From Sanderia malayensis (Eukaryota; Cnidaria; Scyphozoa; Semaeostomeae; Pelagiidae): 64,000 nt of DNA. The stretch spans positions 2,608,180-2,672,179 of the forward strand of contig RQOL01000863.1 of NCBI GenBank assembly GCA_013076295.1, written 5' to 3'. Of the stretch, positions 1 to 13,292 are shown one piece after another. Under the pieces are notes generated by a model. The model saw only the letters and a program-made list of their open reading frames with translations. It ran no database searches and was not told the DNA's origin. Each line of letters starts with the position of its first letter. Within the stretch, counting starts at the first letter, position 1. The translations under genes and the position numbers were made by a program.

Positions 1-616
1 TTTCGTATGCCTCAGTTGATTTGAGAACAAAACAGCAGTAATCCTTGGCTTCAAAACTTGGATACATCTGCAGGATATCCTCGTAAAACTGCTGCATCCT
101 TTGTTTGTTTTTCACAAATAAATTAAGCCTAATAATGTTCTTTTTGGACATTGTTAAACTCGCACTAACAAGCGGTAGTTCTGAGCTCAACTCGTAAAAA
201 TCCTGCTTTGCAATGACACAGTTGTTTTCCCAGTCTAAGAGTTGCATCGTATGATGAAACGACCATGGTCCAGATTTGAGTTCTTCCACAACCGTTCTGT
301 TTCTCAACGTGTCTTCAAGAAGTATAATAACGCCCAGTGACTGTGAACTTATCAGTTGTCTGTTACGAATAGCTTTGTACGCGCTTGGTAAGGATTCCAA
401 ACTACAATACCCACTACTTGTCGATAACTGACTTTGAAGTTCTTGGAGATATTTCTCTTTTGTAAACTCAGCATCTCTGTCTTTAACACTCTCGACGTTA
501 AAATACGACTCCATGCTATTAATCAATGGTCCAAGAGTTGAAATCAGACCGTATTCCTCGTCATCGTTACTTGACTCCAGTCGCAAGCCACACTTTCTGC
601 TATTACAGTCATTCAT
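1..616 (-). CDS. FAM124: FAM124 family protein, N-terminal part (runs off the left edge)
   Basis: An open minus-strand frame of 205 codons runs from an ATG at 616 to the window edge with no stop. An in-frame ATG at 514 is an alternative start, and a stop lies a few codons upstream of 616. The translation carries the FAM124 core: a beta strand reading LGVIILLED, the block GPWSFHHTMQLLDW, then KQDFYELSSELPL and a segment ending DYCCFVLKST. In known FAM124A/B proteins these blocks form a glyoxalase-like fold in the first half of the protein. The molecular function of the family is poorly defined. The rest of the gene lies to the left. A possible acceptor just upstream of 616 means a 5' exon could exist. 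Family call is confident; the exact start is not. Confidence 0.82.
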   Translation of the reverse strand, partial: MNDCNSRKCGLRLESSNDDEEYGLISTLGPLINSMESYFNVESVKDRDAEFTKEKYLQELQSQLSTSSGYCSLESLPSAYKAIRNRQLISSQSLGVIILLEDTLRNRTVVEELKSGPWSFHHTMQLLDWENNCVIAKQDFYELSSELPLVSASLTMSKKNIIRLNLFVKNKQRMQQFYEDILQMYPSFEAKDYCCFVLKSTEAYE

Positions 617-3600
617 TATACAGTCTCGTTTGTAAACCACCTTGTCTTATCTTTGTTGTCTGTCTGATATCTCTTTTTCTTTTCTCTATACAAAACAAAT
701 TGTTGAATTGAAAACTATTATTGGAGTAGGGCGTTCCTTTTAAAGAAAACAAGATGTTGTTTATCATGATAAAACCATGGAAAGAACGTCAGTATTTGAT
801 AAGTACTTGGAAAGCCCACCACCATTACCGTTTCGCAGAGCCCTATACCACACGTAAACAATGTGTGCGTTCAGGAATGAAGCAAATAAATGAAAACAAA
901 ACATACTCGATGAAAACAAATAACAGTATAAATGTTTACGGAAGCGTGAAAATCTTTACACGATACGACTTACATTAAACGAGTAAGATCTTTTCAAATA
1001 AAACTATTACTTTTCAAAGTCGTTACGTTCTGAGGTTCTGCTTACACATCATATTAATTGAGAGGCAGTGTGATTAAAGGAAATAGTGTTACTTAGGAAA
1101 CGTAATCTACGTATGTATTTGGTGATTGGTGACTGAACCCTATTGTGATAGCTCTGAAAAACATTATCTTTGTCTTCATCAGCGCAAGAATCATTACCCT
1201 ATAGAAATTTTAGTATTTATAATCCCAGGCAATCATAAACAAGAGACTAAACGTGAAGGTGAATAAATTCTTTCAGTAAGTGGATTAACCCGCGATTGAA
1301 GAGGTTAGAGGGTAAACAGGAAACAAATGGCAACTGCATTACCTTGTGTTATTATCTGAGCACAGCATAAGATGCATTGCCTTTTTATACGAAGGACAAA
1401 GGGGGATTATTCAACATGACAAACTTAAGCTTATCCGATGCCTCTGCACAACTTTTCCATTCACGTTTAATTACTGGTTGGTCATTAATTACGCTGGGAT
1501 AAATCAAAACTACATTGTATTCACAAAAAAACATGTGTGCTTTATAGTAATCACTCTTAATCGCAAATGATCATTCTTAATCGCAAGTGATCACTCTTAA
1601 TCGCAAATGATCACTCTCACTCTTAATCGCGAATGGGCACTGTTAATTGCGAATGACAAGATCATCAACTTCAGAACAAGATGGGACACTTAAAACATGT
1701 AATCAGAGAGATCTGGTTTCTAATACTGAGCTTTAGGTCTAATTTCAAGCTAAAATTTGGTAAATTGTTGAACTGGTCAAGACTTAGAAAGAATGCTGTG
1801 CTAAAGCTTGTAGAAGCTAGCCTCTCGTCCCAGCCTACCACAATTAAGTGCAAACTGCTGTTTGTAAAGGCACTGATGCTCAAATTTGCAAAAGTCGATT
1901 GAGAACAAGAAACAATGAAGGATCTTAAGACTTGGGAAACCCTTTAGTATCCTTATAAAAAAGTGTGCAGGCTAGAATACGAGAAAACATCTCGAGTTCA
2001 TGAACATTTGCTGACTGTACAATACAATAGTAGCCATGCAACATAGATGGCAACAGAAATCAATCTTACCACAAATAGAATTTTCCTTGTTCTATTCCAT
2101 ACGCACAGAATTCAGATTTGTATATATAAAATTGAAGTTCAACAACGAAATGCAAACGACGGACTAAGGCTGCCAGTTACTTTCCAACCTGGGAACGCTT
2201 CTTGTCAGTAGAAATTGAAACATCTCATTGCTTTCTCGAATTTATATCAATTCATTTCAATGTGTTTTAACAACAGCAACAAAAGTTATTGCATAACATC
2301 GCAAGTTCACATCAAAACGACGTGCGAAACAATGTCCCACACAAAAGTATTCTTCTTTAAAAAAGGCCTCTATTCACGAGCAGACATCAATTTTAGATAT
2401 AGCAGGATAAGGAAATGAATTAAATCTATAGCATTGTCTCACTCGCAAGCTGAAGAGCCCTAAAAATAATTGGCTTTCGATGTATTCCGTTGCAGTTTTC
2501 ATATTCTCAACCCATATAACACATACCATGTCTATCACGTATGATGTAGCACAGTGTTTCATTCTAAATTGATCCACATACACTGATGTAAACATATAGG
2601 AATGAGCGTAATGAAATTGTTTATCTCTACGTATGTGAAACAAAACTTGTAAACAAAATTGCTCGTTAATCAACGGGTTCAACAGGCTATTGTGTTTTCA
2701 TGAGAAAGTAGAGAGACAAGGGAGAAAATAATAACATTCGTTGTCACTCTATTTGATTAACTACTCTTCGATTTTGTCCTCGATTTATACACAAAAATGC
2801 AAGCCTCGTCAGGACTGCAGTAGCCTTCTCGTCATTAATCATTGATTGTCAAGTTAATTAAGGCATCAGGCCAAGATTAACGTCGATGTGGAATTAAATG
2901 GTTTGGGGAATAAAGAACAAAGCTCATACAGAAAGCCACATTTGCGTCATAAACAAATCCCTAGGCTCGCCAAAGTGGGGATACAAGAGAATGGAAAACA
3001 CAACATATTATTTACAAGCTCTGTATCATGTAAGAGTGTTTAATAACGTTGTAAATATCACGTACTAGTTACATTCCTCAACAAGGGATTTGCAACTTTG
3101 CAAGAGATTTGCAAGCTTCACTCCACATCAAGTAATGTGCCATCTATTTTAAGATGGATAATGCCTGTATAATGACTGAGGCTTAAAATTGCCAAAAAAC
3201 AATGGGAATTTAAAGAAAATGAAAAATATTGAGATTCAATAACTGTCAAGGTATTCTTATCAAAATGCATATCTCAATATCAGAGTTTCATCCGATGAGT
3301 AGAATATAAGAATTTGAATGGGAGAAAGGGTGGGGCTTTTTCATCAATGCAATACATAGGAAAATCATCAAACACCAAAATGGTAGCTACTTTGCACTGA
3401 AAGTTTCTGAATTGGTTCCTTACTTTCGGTATCTAATATTTTCTGTTGTTCTGAAATTGAGGATTTTTGTCTGGATATAAACCCAGATCGTCAGGAAAAT
3501 TACAACCGAAAATTAAAGTTTTTTCCTAATTAAAGTATAACAAAATTCTTCATATTCACGGAGACAAAACCGTGCACAAGCTAAAGGCAATGGACCTTTT

Positions 3601-4660
3601 TTATGAATGGAAACTTTACAGTTTCTTAGTTATTCTTGATCCCGTACAAAAGCTTTTAAACTCTTGGCCACCCCAATTCTTGTTTCTTATAAACTAGTTT
3701 CTTTTGAGATAAGAACGTGTAGGCTATGGCTAGCTTTTTACATTGATTTGAATTGAAGTTTTGTGCATTACTCGTTGCAACGAAGTTTATAATCATCTAA
3801 TAAGAAGTATACTCACCAATATCGTATCACAATTTCGTTGGAAATCTTTGAACAAAAACGCAACATGCACTGCTCATCGCAGAGTGTATCGCAAATGCCA
3901 GAGCCTGTTGCTGCACAGATGAGATGAACTTCAAGATATGTATCCTCTACAATGAAGTGGATCTAATATAATATACTGTTTATCTACCGTTGTGTTGTGC
4001 CTAGAGCATCGATACTCGAAAGTGTGCTAACAATGAACCGTTTCGGAGATATCAATATTAGGAATATATTGCCCTCAATGTTGCTTGGATGGAAATTGAA
4101 TTTGCAGTTGCTTTACTGAGATGAAATTGAAAGAGATATTAATGAAAGTAATTATTAATTAACGATGATGCCATGCAAATGAGAATTGAAAAGCTGTGGA
4201 TTGTGTAATTCAAAGGAAAAGAGGAGGATGAATCGTATTAAAGAATTAGTCCTCGTGGATTGGCCCCTACGCAAACCAATCGCTCAGAATTCAATGTTAA
4301 AACCGGGGTGTACGTTCAAATTAAGTTTATATGTATGAATAGTCGCGGTACGTGTGATATTAACAAATTTAAATATTTAATTATGCTTGTAGAATTTAAA
4401 TAACCCAGAGAATTTTAAAATTCATAATGCATAATGCTTCATCATGCTTTTCTAGGTTTGCTAGATGGATTACATTGCATTCAATTTTTGAAATATACTT
4501 AAATTTACTCATGTTGTAGCTATACTTTAAAATAGGGCGCTGAGCTCGAAAACCTTTTCGGTTCTCCTGAATATGCTTTATACTACTAGGTGGAAGGGCC
4601 ACAAAGGCCCGGCAGGTGGTGGTTATTAGAACATCAATATCAAATAAAAACTAGTCTAAT
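617..4660. other. Gene-poor stretch
   Basis: Only short scattered ORFs with no recognisable domain and no convincing splice structure are present. The one notable structure is a short degenerate tandem repeat at 1549-1650. The left part probably includes the FAM124 promoter and upstream sequence. Confidence 0.6.
1549..1650. repeat. Short degenerate tandem repeat, about 21-bp unit
   Basis: About five copies of a unit resembling CACTCTTAATCGCAAATGAT follow one another, with small length changes and GCGAA/GCAAG variants in the last copies. It is a local minisatellite with no coding potential. Confidence 0.7.
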
Positions 4661-4879
4661 TTACGTTCCAAACATAGTATCGAACCGCAAGTGTTTCATT
4701 GTATAATTAGCGTGCATTCCGTAAACCGCTTCAAACATGGACGGCAAAAGTCTCAGTTCCTCCTCGATCTGTTTTCTGATATTTTGGTTTCCTCGAAGAT
4801 CTTCTGATATGAGATCTTCGAGGCTCCGACTTGCCAAATGTGACATGCATCGGATGGGAATATTGTGCATGGTACAAAG
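4661..4879 (-). CDS. Possible terminal exon of an unrecognised gene, weakly SOCS-box-like
   Basis: A minus-strand frame follows an acceptor (TTTGTGACAG) at 4880-4889 and ends in a stop at 4661. It encodes about 72 residues with a helical amphipathic look: IPIRCMSHLASRSLEDLI, then a charged stretch, then LLPSMFEAVYGM. The spacing of an Ile/Leu-rich first helix and a later L-P pair resembles a SOCS box, but the match is weak. I found no upstream exons. It could be a chance ORF. Confidence 0.22.
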   Translation of the reverse strand, partial: LCTMHNIPIRCMSHLASRSLEDLISEDLRGNQNIRKQIEEELRLLPSMFEAVYGMHANYTMKHLRFDTMFGT

Positions 4880-7800
4880 CTGTCACAAAGGAGTGACAGC
4901 CTTCAATCAATTTGAGAGTAAATGGGAAGGCTTACATCGTGTTTTGAAATGGGGTGTCAAATCTTTTCCTCAGTATAATGAATGTGTAGAAACCTACGTG
5001 GCTATATGTTTCTGGACCCACATATTGATTGAGCTCAGTCCTTTAAATCAACTATGTTTTCAGAATATTGTGTGTCTTATGTCGTGATCGTAGTGACTTA
5101 ATGACCAGGTTGTAAATCATACACTGTGCTCAATTCTGTAGCACTTTTATGAGTGGGAACACGAGAAGCCGTTAGATCTAAATAAGGTGACATTATAGCT
5201 TTTAATTGACCTATGAAACCGTGGTAAATTACACTTCATTTAACGAGAATTATTGTATTTATATATTTCAAATTAGAGACAATACCAGGCTGCAATGTTA
5301 ACCCTCGGAAATTATTGTCTCGCCAAGCAAAATTGCAGGCTTGCTTCGATTTTCGATTCAATTGTTTCGGTGTTCGAAGAAAGAACGGATAGACTGAGGA
5401 AATATCTGTGGCTTCTTGAGATTCTATTCCGACTATAGAATGAGCTGAATTGGGGTCAGGTCATGTACGGTCGTACAGAAAAACAACGAACGTCCATACA
5501 GTTTATTCTTTCAAAAATACACAGGACTTTTTCAAAGATCGCTTGAAAGTCGTTTCAAGCCCTTAAAAGATGTGTAATGTCGCAGGGATGACGGAAAGTT
5601 CAACTTTCATTTGTATGCCCCTGTTGAGTAGGCAAGATATATTGCCTTAATTACATAGATATGCTTTTGTTGAGTTTTCTAAAAACTGAAAGTAAATGCC
5701 CATCGAGATTTCATTATTTGCTTTTGCGAAAACGATTTGTCTCGAAATTATCACAAATGAATCCGGTTTTAATTTCCGTGTTATTTCTTTGTAGAGGAGA
5801 TCGCCTTTTAAATTAATCAGATTCCAGTAAGTAATAATGTCCGAAACAACTTGACCGGCACGTTTTTGAAAATGACAAGCACTAATAATCAAAGACATCA
5901 ATAAAGACTCTATCCCACAACCGATATAAACAGTTAGTTCTCTTTAATACTACAACTGTATTGATGCTAATGCTTGATGCGAGGAATAGTTATTGGTAAA
6001 CCCTTCACCCTTGTATAATAGTATGATAGCAAGGATTTTTGACCAATTCACAATCAATCGCAATTCCAAGTCTAACTCACCTTGGTTACTCCAGGCGTGA
6101 TTTCCAAGCTTGCCAAAACCTCAAACTCGGTGAGAGATATACTCCAAAAAAGCCAGATTTAGTCTGTAAGATAGGAGCACAAATATTCATAAATACTAAA
6201 GTAACAGTTTCTCTCTCCTCATTTGCTTTTTCAAACCCATAGATGCTTCGTTTATCTTATCAGACAACTGAAGCAACAATGGAGGCTTGGAGACCTGTTA
6301 AGTTTGATGCATAATTTATGATGGCGGGTACGTCAAACAGTAGAACTGATTTACGCTCGAGCAAAATTCTTATCTTCTTGTAAACAAGAGGTATGTAGTT
6401 TTTGTAATGGAAATGAATCTCCTTCAATGCCAAGCGTGTGTTGCTGGGCCCAGAGTAAGCAGCAAAAGAAAATATTTGTTATTCGGATTCTTTATTATAT
6501 TCGAAAATCTTTCACTCAGTATTAGTAATTAATAATTTATTGGTAAGATAAATAATAGAAAGCATTTCAATGAGTTTAAATAATTTACAACAAATAGAGT
6601 ACAAAGAGAGGCAAAGTGGGGTTTAGAGAGAAATGATTCAACCCTTTCCTCAATCATAAGTTTCACAAGATATATGGTTTACTCTTAACATCGTGCGAGC
6701 CTGCTTTATTTGCATCCCTTAAATAAATGTCTTTGTTTTATCGAGTTACTGATAAGCATCTTTGAAAGACCGATAAATATGTAAAGACTCTATTCCTTAA
6801 ACAAACTATTTTTCTTGCAAATAAATAATCACAGCATGGAAGAAATTGCTGTTAATTTCGATTCAATTGGACTAACCATGGAGGAATTGAAGCATACCAG
6901 AGATATATGAACCCATGTTAGTCCTTGATGAACACCCAAGGGTCCCTACACTTTATTTTCAGGGCACAATAAATCGTGTCGAGACAAGCTAATACTCGAG
7001 CGTCCAGCATGGGAAAGGAAGGATTGATTTTAATCCAAACTGCAACAAGTTGGTCGATTTATTTACGTCCTTTTATTGCAACATTGGTTGCTTTTGCAAT
7101 AACACGACCAGCAAACGCAAACTCGCAAATGCTTGGTCAAACAGAGATGAATTTTGATGAATGCAACGAGGTTGCGAGTTATGCACCCAAAACGTGAACT
7201 TTGATTGTGCATTTGCGTTTGACTATAGGGCTTGCAGCCTGAAGCTTGTAGCTTGTAGCCAGTATAAAAAATACCTGCGGTATTTTACGTTGGAAACATT
7301 GAAAAATAACTTCCAAACAACAAAACGTCAGATTGTGCTACAAGCATCAGATTTAGGAAGAAAAGCCAAGGTGAGATCCAAATTCAACCTCGGTTCCAGA
7401 GGCATATGTTCAACAGCCTCTCTTCCCTCTACACTTACTCGGTGTTATGACCTCATAATCTTTATATCTACCAGTATCAGTTGAGGACAAAATTCAAAGA
7501 CAATAATCTGATAATCTCAACTATCTCAAGATGTCAATCAAACGTCACGTTAACCAATCACGAGCGGTTTTGCGATACAAAGGATTATGGGAGATATTGC
7601 CCAAAGCATGGCTGGCTTTACAACCAAACATACAGCATCATATCATGTTGAAAGTTTTTAAAAGAAATATTTGCTGATTATAAAATTGATATGATTTTGG
7701 GACACGTCTTGGTACAAGAATATCTAATTTGGAGCAAAATGACGAATTTTAGTTGCTACACAACTATCTTAATACGGTCCAAGTTGATACACTAGTGATG

Positions 7801-10129
7801 TCTGTTTAGTAACAAACATGCGCGAGCTACAATGGCTATAAGTAAAAGGAATATTTTGCATGAGCTGAAAAGGTCATTTCGTAAGATCCTCCTCACTTTA
7901 ATCGACTGTAAAAGACGCTTAAGTTGACAGAGACACGTTTGTGCGGTTGGAAAGATCTTTTAAGCCTTGTGCAGCATCCAAAAGTACACTGACTGATCAC
8001 TTTATCTATCTGGTTCCAAGGAAATTCGAGTTTCTACCTCTGACCTAGTTGGCTCGGAAGAGATTACTGCAAAACACATTTATGAAAATTCCTTGAATTT
8101 AGTAGTAGGTTTGATCAGATTTGGGTGCTTAGCCTTCGATCATGCCATGCTCGTATGTTTTAATATAGCGAGAAATGCTTGTGCGAATTCAGTATAAGTG
8201 CTGGAAAACTTTATGAAAAACTAGTGATGAAATAAATATAGCTTGAATTACCTTTTTATATATTGCCAATAAAAAAGAGAGCCAAGTTTCTTTTCGCACA
8301 CTTTATGATTCAAATTTCGTTCCTGAGTAACAGAGTTCCTTTGACGTCTGAGTACACGCAAAGTTAACGTTATAAGCAAAACCGAACACCTTCCTTGTCA
8401 AGCAAAAACTGTCTCTAGAAGTCAGAATCTCGTCTATATATATGCAAGATTATAATACCTGCTCTGGTCGGCTGTTTATTAAGATTAATGCTGTTCGTGG
8501 TTTTTCACTTTGCTGCGGGCGTGCGTACAATGTTGTTGTTCATGTATCCCATGATGCCTCGCCTACGCAACAGCTGAAGTCGTTGGCCCCAAGTCAAGCA
8601 ACATTAATCACCATTGTAAAGTGTCCATAGGAGCTTTTGCCTACCTAATGCGAATAATGAAAAGATCAGCCATTGACAGTGGTTTGCTAAGCCCTTGGTT
8701 GTTTTTTGCTTTCAATTTTTGGTTGGGTCATTCTTAGAATTTTTTGCAAATAAAGGAAAGTGGTGTGTACGGCTAATTAATTAAAAATTACTATGATAAC
8801 AAGAAGTCGGGTGGTCAAGTTAGACAAGTTGATAAGAAATAGAAAATAAATTCATTAAAAAATGGATTAATTAAATACTATAACCGAATAAACGAATGAA
8901 GAAGTGGACGAATAAGTGAAAAATAATGGGATAGGAAAATACAGTATTTAATAAATAAGAGCAAGAAAAAATATAGAGCCATGTTTTTATAACTTTATCT
9001 TGATATATGTACACGCATTTTTATTTATAAGAAGCCCTCTACTTTCTGTCAAGCTTACGAAACCGTGTCACTTGGTACAACAGGTGACACCCTGTTCTCT
9101 TACCCCAAAATAAAAACAAGCAAAACTTTCCACTCCGATTATCCATTCCCACTCACTACACAGTGCATTTTTTGATAAACCAGTACTGCTGGGCTGGGTA
9201 TGCAGTGAATAGGAAGCAATCAAATCCCACAATAACACGGAGAAAGAAAAAGAACTATGATTGCATTACGTAACTCACTCCAACGCAAATGCCAAGAGGT
9301 GATGCGTTCACATCAGAGGAAAACCACCCCCTCGACACCTTGTGGATTTTAATCTACAGACACGAAAGGCTGTTGTCTAGAATTTACGATTTGCAAAGGT
9401 CTTTCTTTGCAAATCGTAGTCTTGATAGTCTTTCTCTTTGTGCAATGCTGTCTTGTAACGAAGTATACGAAACTCAAAAGAATAAGGCATTGGCTCCTCT
9501 ACTTAGGATTCATGAGTTTGAATGAATGACATAAACTCCTTGGATTCTTATGCAGTATCTCGATGTAGTAAACCATGGAGCTAAGAGATATTGTTATGAT
9601 CAAAAGGGATGTCGTCAAAGGGGGGACAGTTTTGCAGCAGATTTATTTTATTTATTCCCCTCATTCAGATCATCTACTCTATTGTCGTTTGACTATCAGC
9701 ATTAACTAAACCCCTCCCCCTTTACAACTCCTGGCTACGTAAATGGCATGGAGATCAGGCAAACCGAAAGGCTAAATAAATGGCTCACTTTACATGATTA
9801 AATTCGTTGTTACATGCAGGGCGTATACATGGCATTGTTCAAAGGAAACTAAGCGGCTACTTCGGATAGCTGTGAAAAATATCTCTGGCTATAAAGACAA
9901 GATCGCTCTTTTCTGACAGAGAATATATATTTATCAACAACACAACTTAATCTATTGCTGTCATTGGCATTATAGCGGATTCTTGTGAATATGGAAGATA
10001 ATATTGACCTTCGCAGTTGCACTGTAATATATACGGTTAATGTAATACGAAATCTATTGTGATCCTCTTATTTAAGCAATAAAGGCACAGTCAAAATTTC
10101 TTTCTAGTTTTCCGCCTTTAGATTACAAT
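4880..10129. other. Gene-poor stretch
   Basis: No gene can be supported here. A minus-strand ORF of 84 codons at 5647-5901 has a protein-like composition but no known domain and no partner exons. ORFs at 6976-7484 and 9289-9525 look random. A 14-bp perfect hairpin lies at 9385-9418. The sequence TACACGCATTTTT near 9010 matches the terminal inverted repeat of the element at 40590-40992 and may be a decayed end of the same family. Confidence 0.55.
9385..9418. repeat. 14-bp perfect inverted repeat (hairpin)
   Basis: Arms TACGATTTGCAAAG (9385-9398) and its exact complement (9405-9418) are separated by 6 bases. The hairpin falls inside a random-looking ORF and has no T-run that would suggest a terminator. 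Function unknown. Confidence 0.7.
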
Positions 10130-10150
10130 CAGTGCGGTTTGAAATCGAGA

Positions 10151-11720
10151 GAGCTGAAACTTGTCTCAAAGTGATCAGAAGGCCCTAATTAGTGGGTTTC
10201 AACTAATTGTTAGCCAAATTTCGGTTTATTTCAAAATGTCATTTTAGGCATATGAACGTTCATGGAGTATAAATACAGTAATTGACTTGTCGCGGCCACT
10301 CCAGCAGGTGAAATTTTGAACCAATTGTGCTAGAGAGCTGAAAACTGTCTCAAAATGATCAGAAGGCCCTAATTAGTAGGTTTCGACTATTTGTTAGCCA
10401 GATTTCGGTTTATTTCAAAATGTCATTTTGGGCATATGAACGTTCATGGAGTATAGATAAAGTAATTGACTTGTCGCGGCCACTCCAACAGGTGAAATTT
10501 TGAACCAATTGTCCTAGAGAGCTGAAACGTATCTCAAAATGATCAGAAGGTCCTAATTAGTAGGCTTCGACTATTTGTTAGCCAGATTTCGGTTTATTTC
10601 AAAATGTCATTTTGGGCATATGAACGTTCATGGAGTATAGATAAAGTAATTGACTTGTCGCGGCCACTCCAACAGGTGAAATTTTGAACCAATTGTCCTA
10701 GAGAGCTGAAACTTGTCTCAAAATGATCAGAAGGCCCTAATTAGTAGGTTTTGACTATTTGTTTGCCAAATTTCGGTTTATTTCAAAATGTCATTTTGGG
10801 CATATGAACGTTCATGGAGTATAGATAAAGTAATTGACTTGTCGCGGCCACTCCAACAGGTGAACTTTTGAACCAATTGTCCTAGAGAGCTGAAACGTAT
10901 CTCAAAATGATCAGAAGGCCCTAATTAGTGGGTTTCGACTAATTGTTAGCCAAATTTCGGTTTATTTCAAAATGTCATTTTAGGCATATGAACGTTCATG
11001 GAGTATAGATAAAGTAATTGACTTGTCGCGGCCACTCCAACAGGTGAAATTTTGAACCAATTGTCCTAGAGAGCTGAAACGTATCTCAAAATGATTAGAA
11101 GGCCCTAATTAGTAGGCTTCGACTATTTGTTTGCCAAATTTCGGTCTATTTCAAAATGTCATTTTGGGCATATGAACGTTCATGGAGTATAGATAAAGTA
11201 ATTGACTTGTCGCGGCCACTCCAGCAAGTGAACTTTTGAACCAATTGTACTAGAGAGCTGAAACTTGTCTCAAAATGATCAGAAGGCCCTAATTAGTAGG
11301 CTTCGACTATTTGTTAGCCAGATTTCGGTTTATTTCAAAGTGTCATTTTGGGCATATGAACGTTCATGGAGTATAGATAAAGTAATTGACTTGTCGCGGC
11401 CACTCCAGCAGGTGAACATTTGAACCAATTGTCATAGAGAGCTGAAACATGTCTCAAAATGACCAGAAGGCCATAATTAGTAGGTTTCGACTATTTGTTA
11501 GCCAAATTTCGGTATATTTCAAAATGTCATTTTGGGCATATGAGCATTCATGGAGTATAGATAAAGTAATTGACTTGTCGCGGCCACTCCAGCAGGTGAA
11601 CCTTTGAACCAATTGTCCTAGAGAGCTGAAACTTGTCTCATAATGATCAGAATTTGCTACTTAGTACGTTTTGATTGTTTGCTGGCCAAATTTGGGTCTA
11701 TTTCAAAATTTCGATTTCCG
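10151..11720. repeat. 184-bp satellite array 1 (eight units plus a degenerate ninth)
   Basis: The anchor GAGCTGAAAC recurs at 10151, 10335, 10519 and onward to 11623 at exactly 184-bp spacing, giving eight head-to-tail units. Each unit contains the invariant blocks TCAGAAGGCCCTAATTAGT, GGCATATGAACGTTCATGGA (holding the palindrome TGAACGTTCA) and TGACTTGTCGCGGCCACTCC. Units differ by a few point changes. The ninth unit drifts away after about 90 bp. Since 184 is not a multiple of 3, the repeat cannot encode a tandem protein. The same family forms array 2 at 36.8-39.6 kb in the same orientation. Confidence 0.95.
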
Positions 11721-13292
11721 AATTTGATCGTTATGCCCTTTTGTACTAAGACCCCCTGATGTAGCTATGTTGTGTCTGTGATAATTTTAAACTCCCCTTG
11801 TGAGAAGGTATTAAATTGACATGGGAATTGAATGAATAATGTTTGTAAATAAATCTTTATGAATTTTTCGTTATACGAGGGTAGATGAAGGGACCTGAAA
11901 GTCGGTCTTAACACCAAATCCTAATATATCTTAATTCATTGTCTTTCTCTTTATCTTTTGTAAGTATGAATTGGATAGAGAAGCAAAAAAAGGAGAGTTG
12001 CTAAATTATTTAGCCCGTTTTGCGTTTCTGTTTATTTGAGGTTGACAAACAAAGAAATAACTTTGTCATCATTCTATCATCAGTATTTGGAATGCAATGC
12101 TTAAATATAGCGACAAAAGCATTTCCTAATGGACATAGATAGTGAACTGAAGGGTCTATAGCTCTTGCGCTAGAGACAACAATTGAGTATGTTGAAATAT
12201 TTTTCGACACTCCTCTTCCCTCGAGATTTATGAACAGAAAAAAAACATCATTTTAGTGTAATTATTTGGAATATAATCCTAAAACATAGCAACGAAGACA
12301 TTCGTTACTCGATAATTTGTTGTGTAAAGCAGAAAGAATTAACTTAACTTACCAAAAGTGATGTTTTCATGTTGACTTCCAAGGCTTCTGCTGTTGGAGA
12401 CGTCCGCATCCTAAATTGCATTTGAACAACTGTTTCCTAAGCTCAATTATTTACCGTTCCATTATATGCTCTCCTGGTAATTCCTAATGCAAGGTCACTA
12501 AACAATGCGAGAAATGGAAAATACAACAGAAATTGTAATTGCACAATTTGATTTTTATGTTGTCAAATGTCTGCATAAGATGACGTTTCGCTGTGTTGGA
12601 ATTTGCCGCCAATCTCCAATGGTGACCAGACCCCTGCGCTGTAAATTGTTCAAAGAATAAAGAGGAACCTCTCCAGATAAATACAACTTCATGGAAACGC
12701 GAATCGCATTCTATAGATAATTCTATCAATTTGATAATACATGCATTTCTTCATGGTTTATTAGACAAAGGAAATTGCAAGCTGAAGGGACGAAAAGCTA
12801 TAATGAATCATCACTTTGTTCAAACACACAAAGCCACAATATTTCAAATGAATCTTTTTGTGATAAATCATAGTTCGAAGGCCAAAAAACAGAGTTCAAT
12901 TATTTGCTTACTACCTGAACCTGATTACCTCCCCCAAAGCATAGCTAACGCACAAAATTCATTGGGACATAACCAGCCCCCACAGCTCCCCCCAAAACAA
13001 TGCTGTTCTCTGAATCAAACCCTTGCAAACGGCCAGCATGCAAACGAAATTTTGTCATTATTCTACATGCTTTTGTCTAAACACAAGATTGTTTTGAGGT
13101 GGAAGAGGGGAAGGAAGGTTACGTGCAACAAATTAAAAAAGTCCTAAATGTCCCATCCACTATTGCAGAATCAACAGCGTAATGACGATGGAACGTAACA
13201 AAACTTTAAAATTATTACATCAACAATTATAAACATATAAACGTATTTTGAACACGAATTATACAATGCTATATGATGAGGTGATAATTTGG
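11721..13292. other. Intergenic stretch, no gene seen
   Basis: Sequence between satellite array 1 and the 3' end of MOB2. The longest ORF (138 codons at 12731-13147, plus strand) has a composition and lack of motifs typical of chance ORFs in this AT-rich DNA. Part of it may be MOB2 3' UTR. Confidence 0.5.

Noticed and set aside
4737..5087. 116-codon plus-strand ORF
   Set aside because: Composition is Cys/Trp-rich and unlike a folded protein, and it lies antisense to the more protein-like exon at 4661-4879.
7200..7260. Repeated CTTGTAGC words near 7240 and GCAAGCTGCAAAACGC near 53230 as one repeat family
   Set aside because: Similarity is limited to short low-complexity words; no alignable unit.
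12731..13147. 138-codon plus-strand ORF
   Set aside because: No domain, no conserved-looking blocks and no splice partners; treated as a chance frame.
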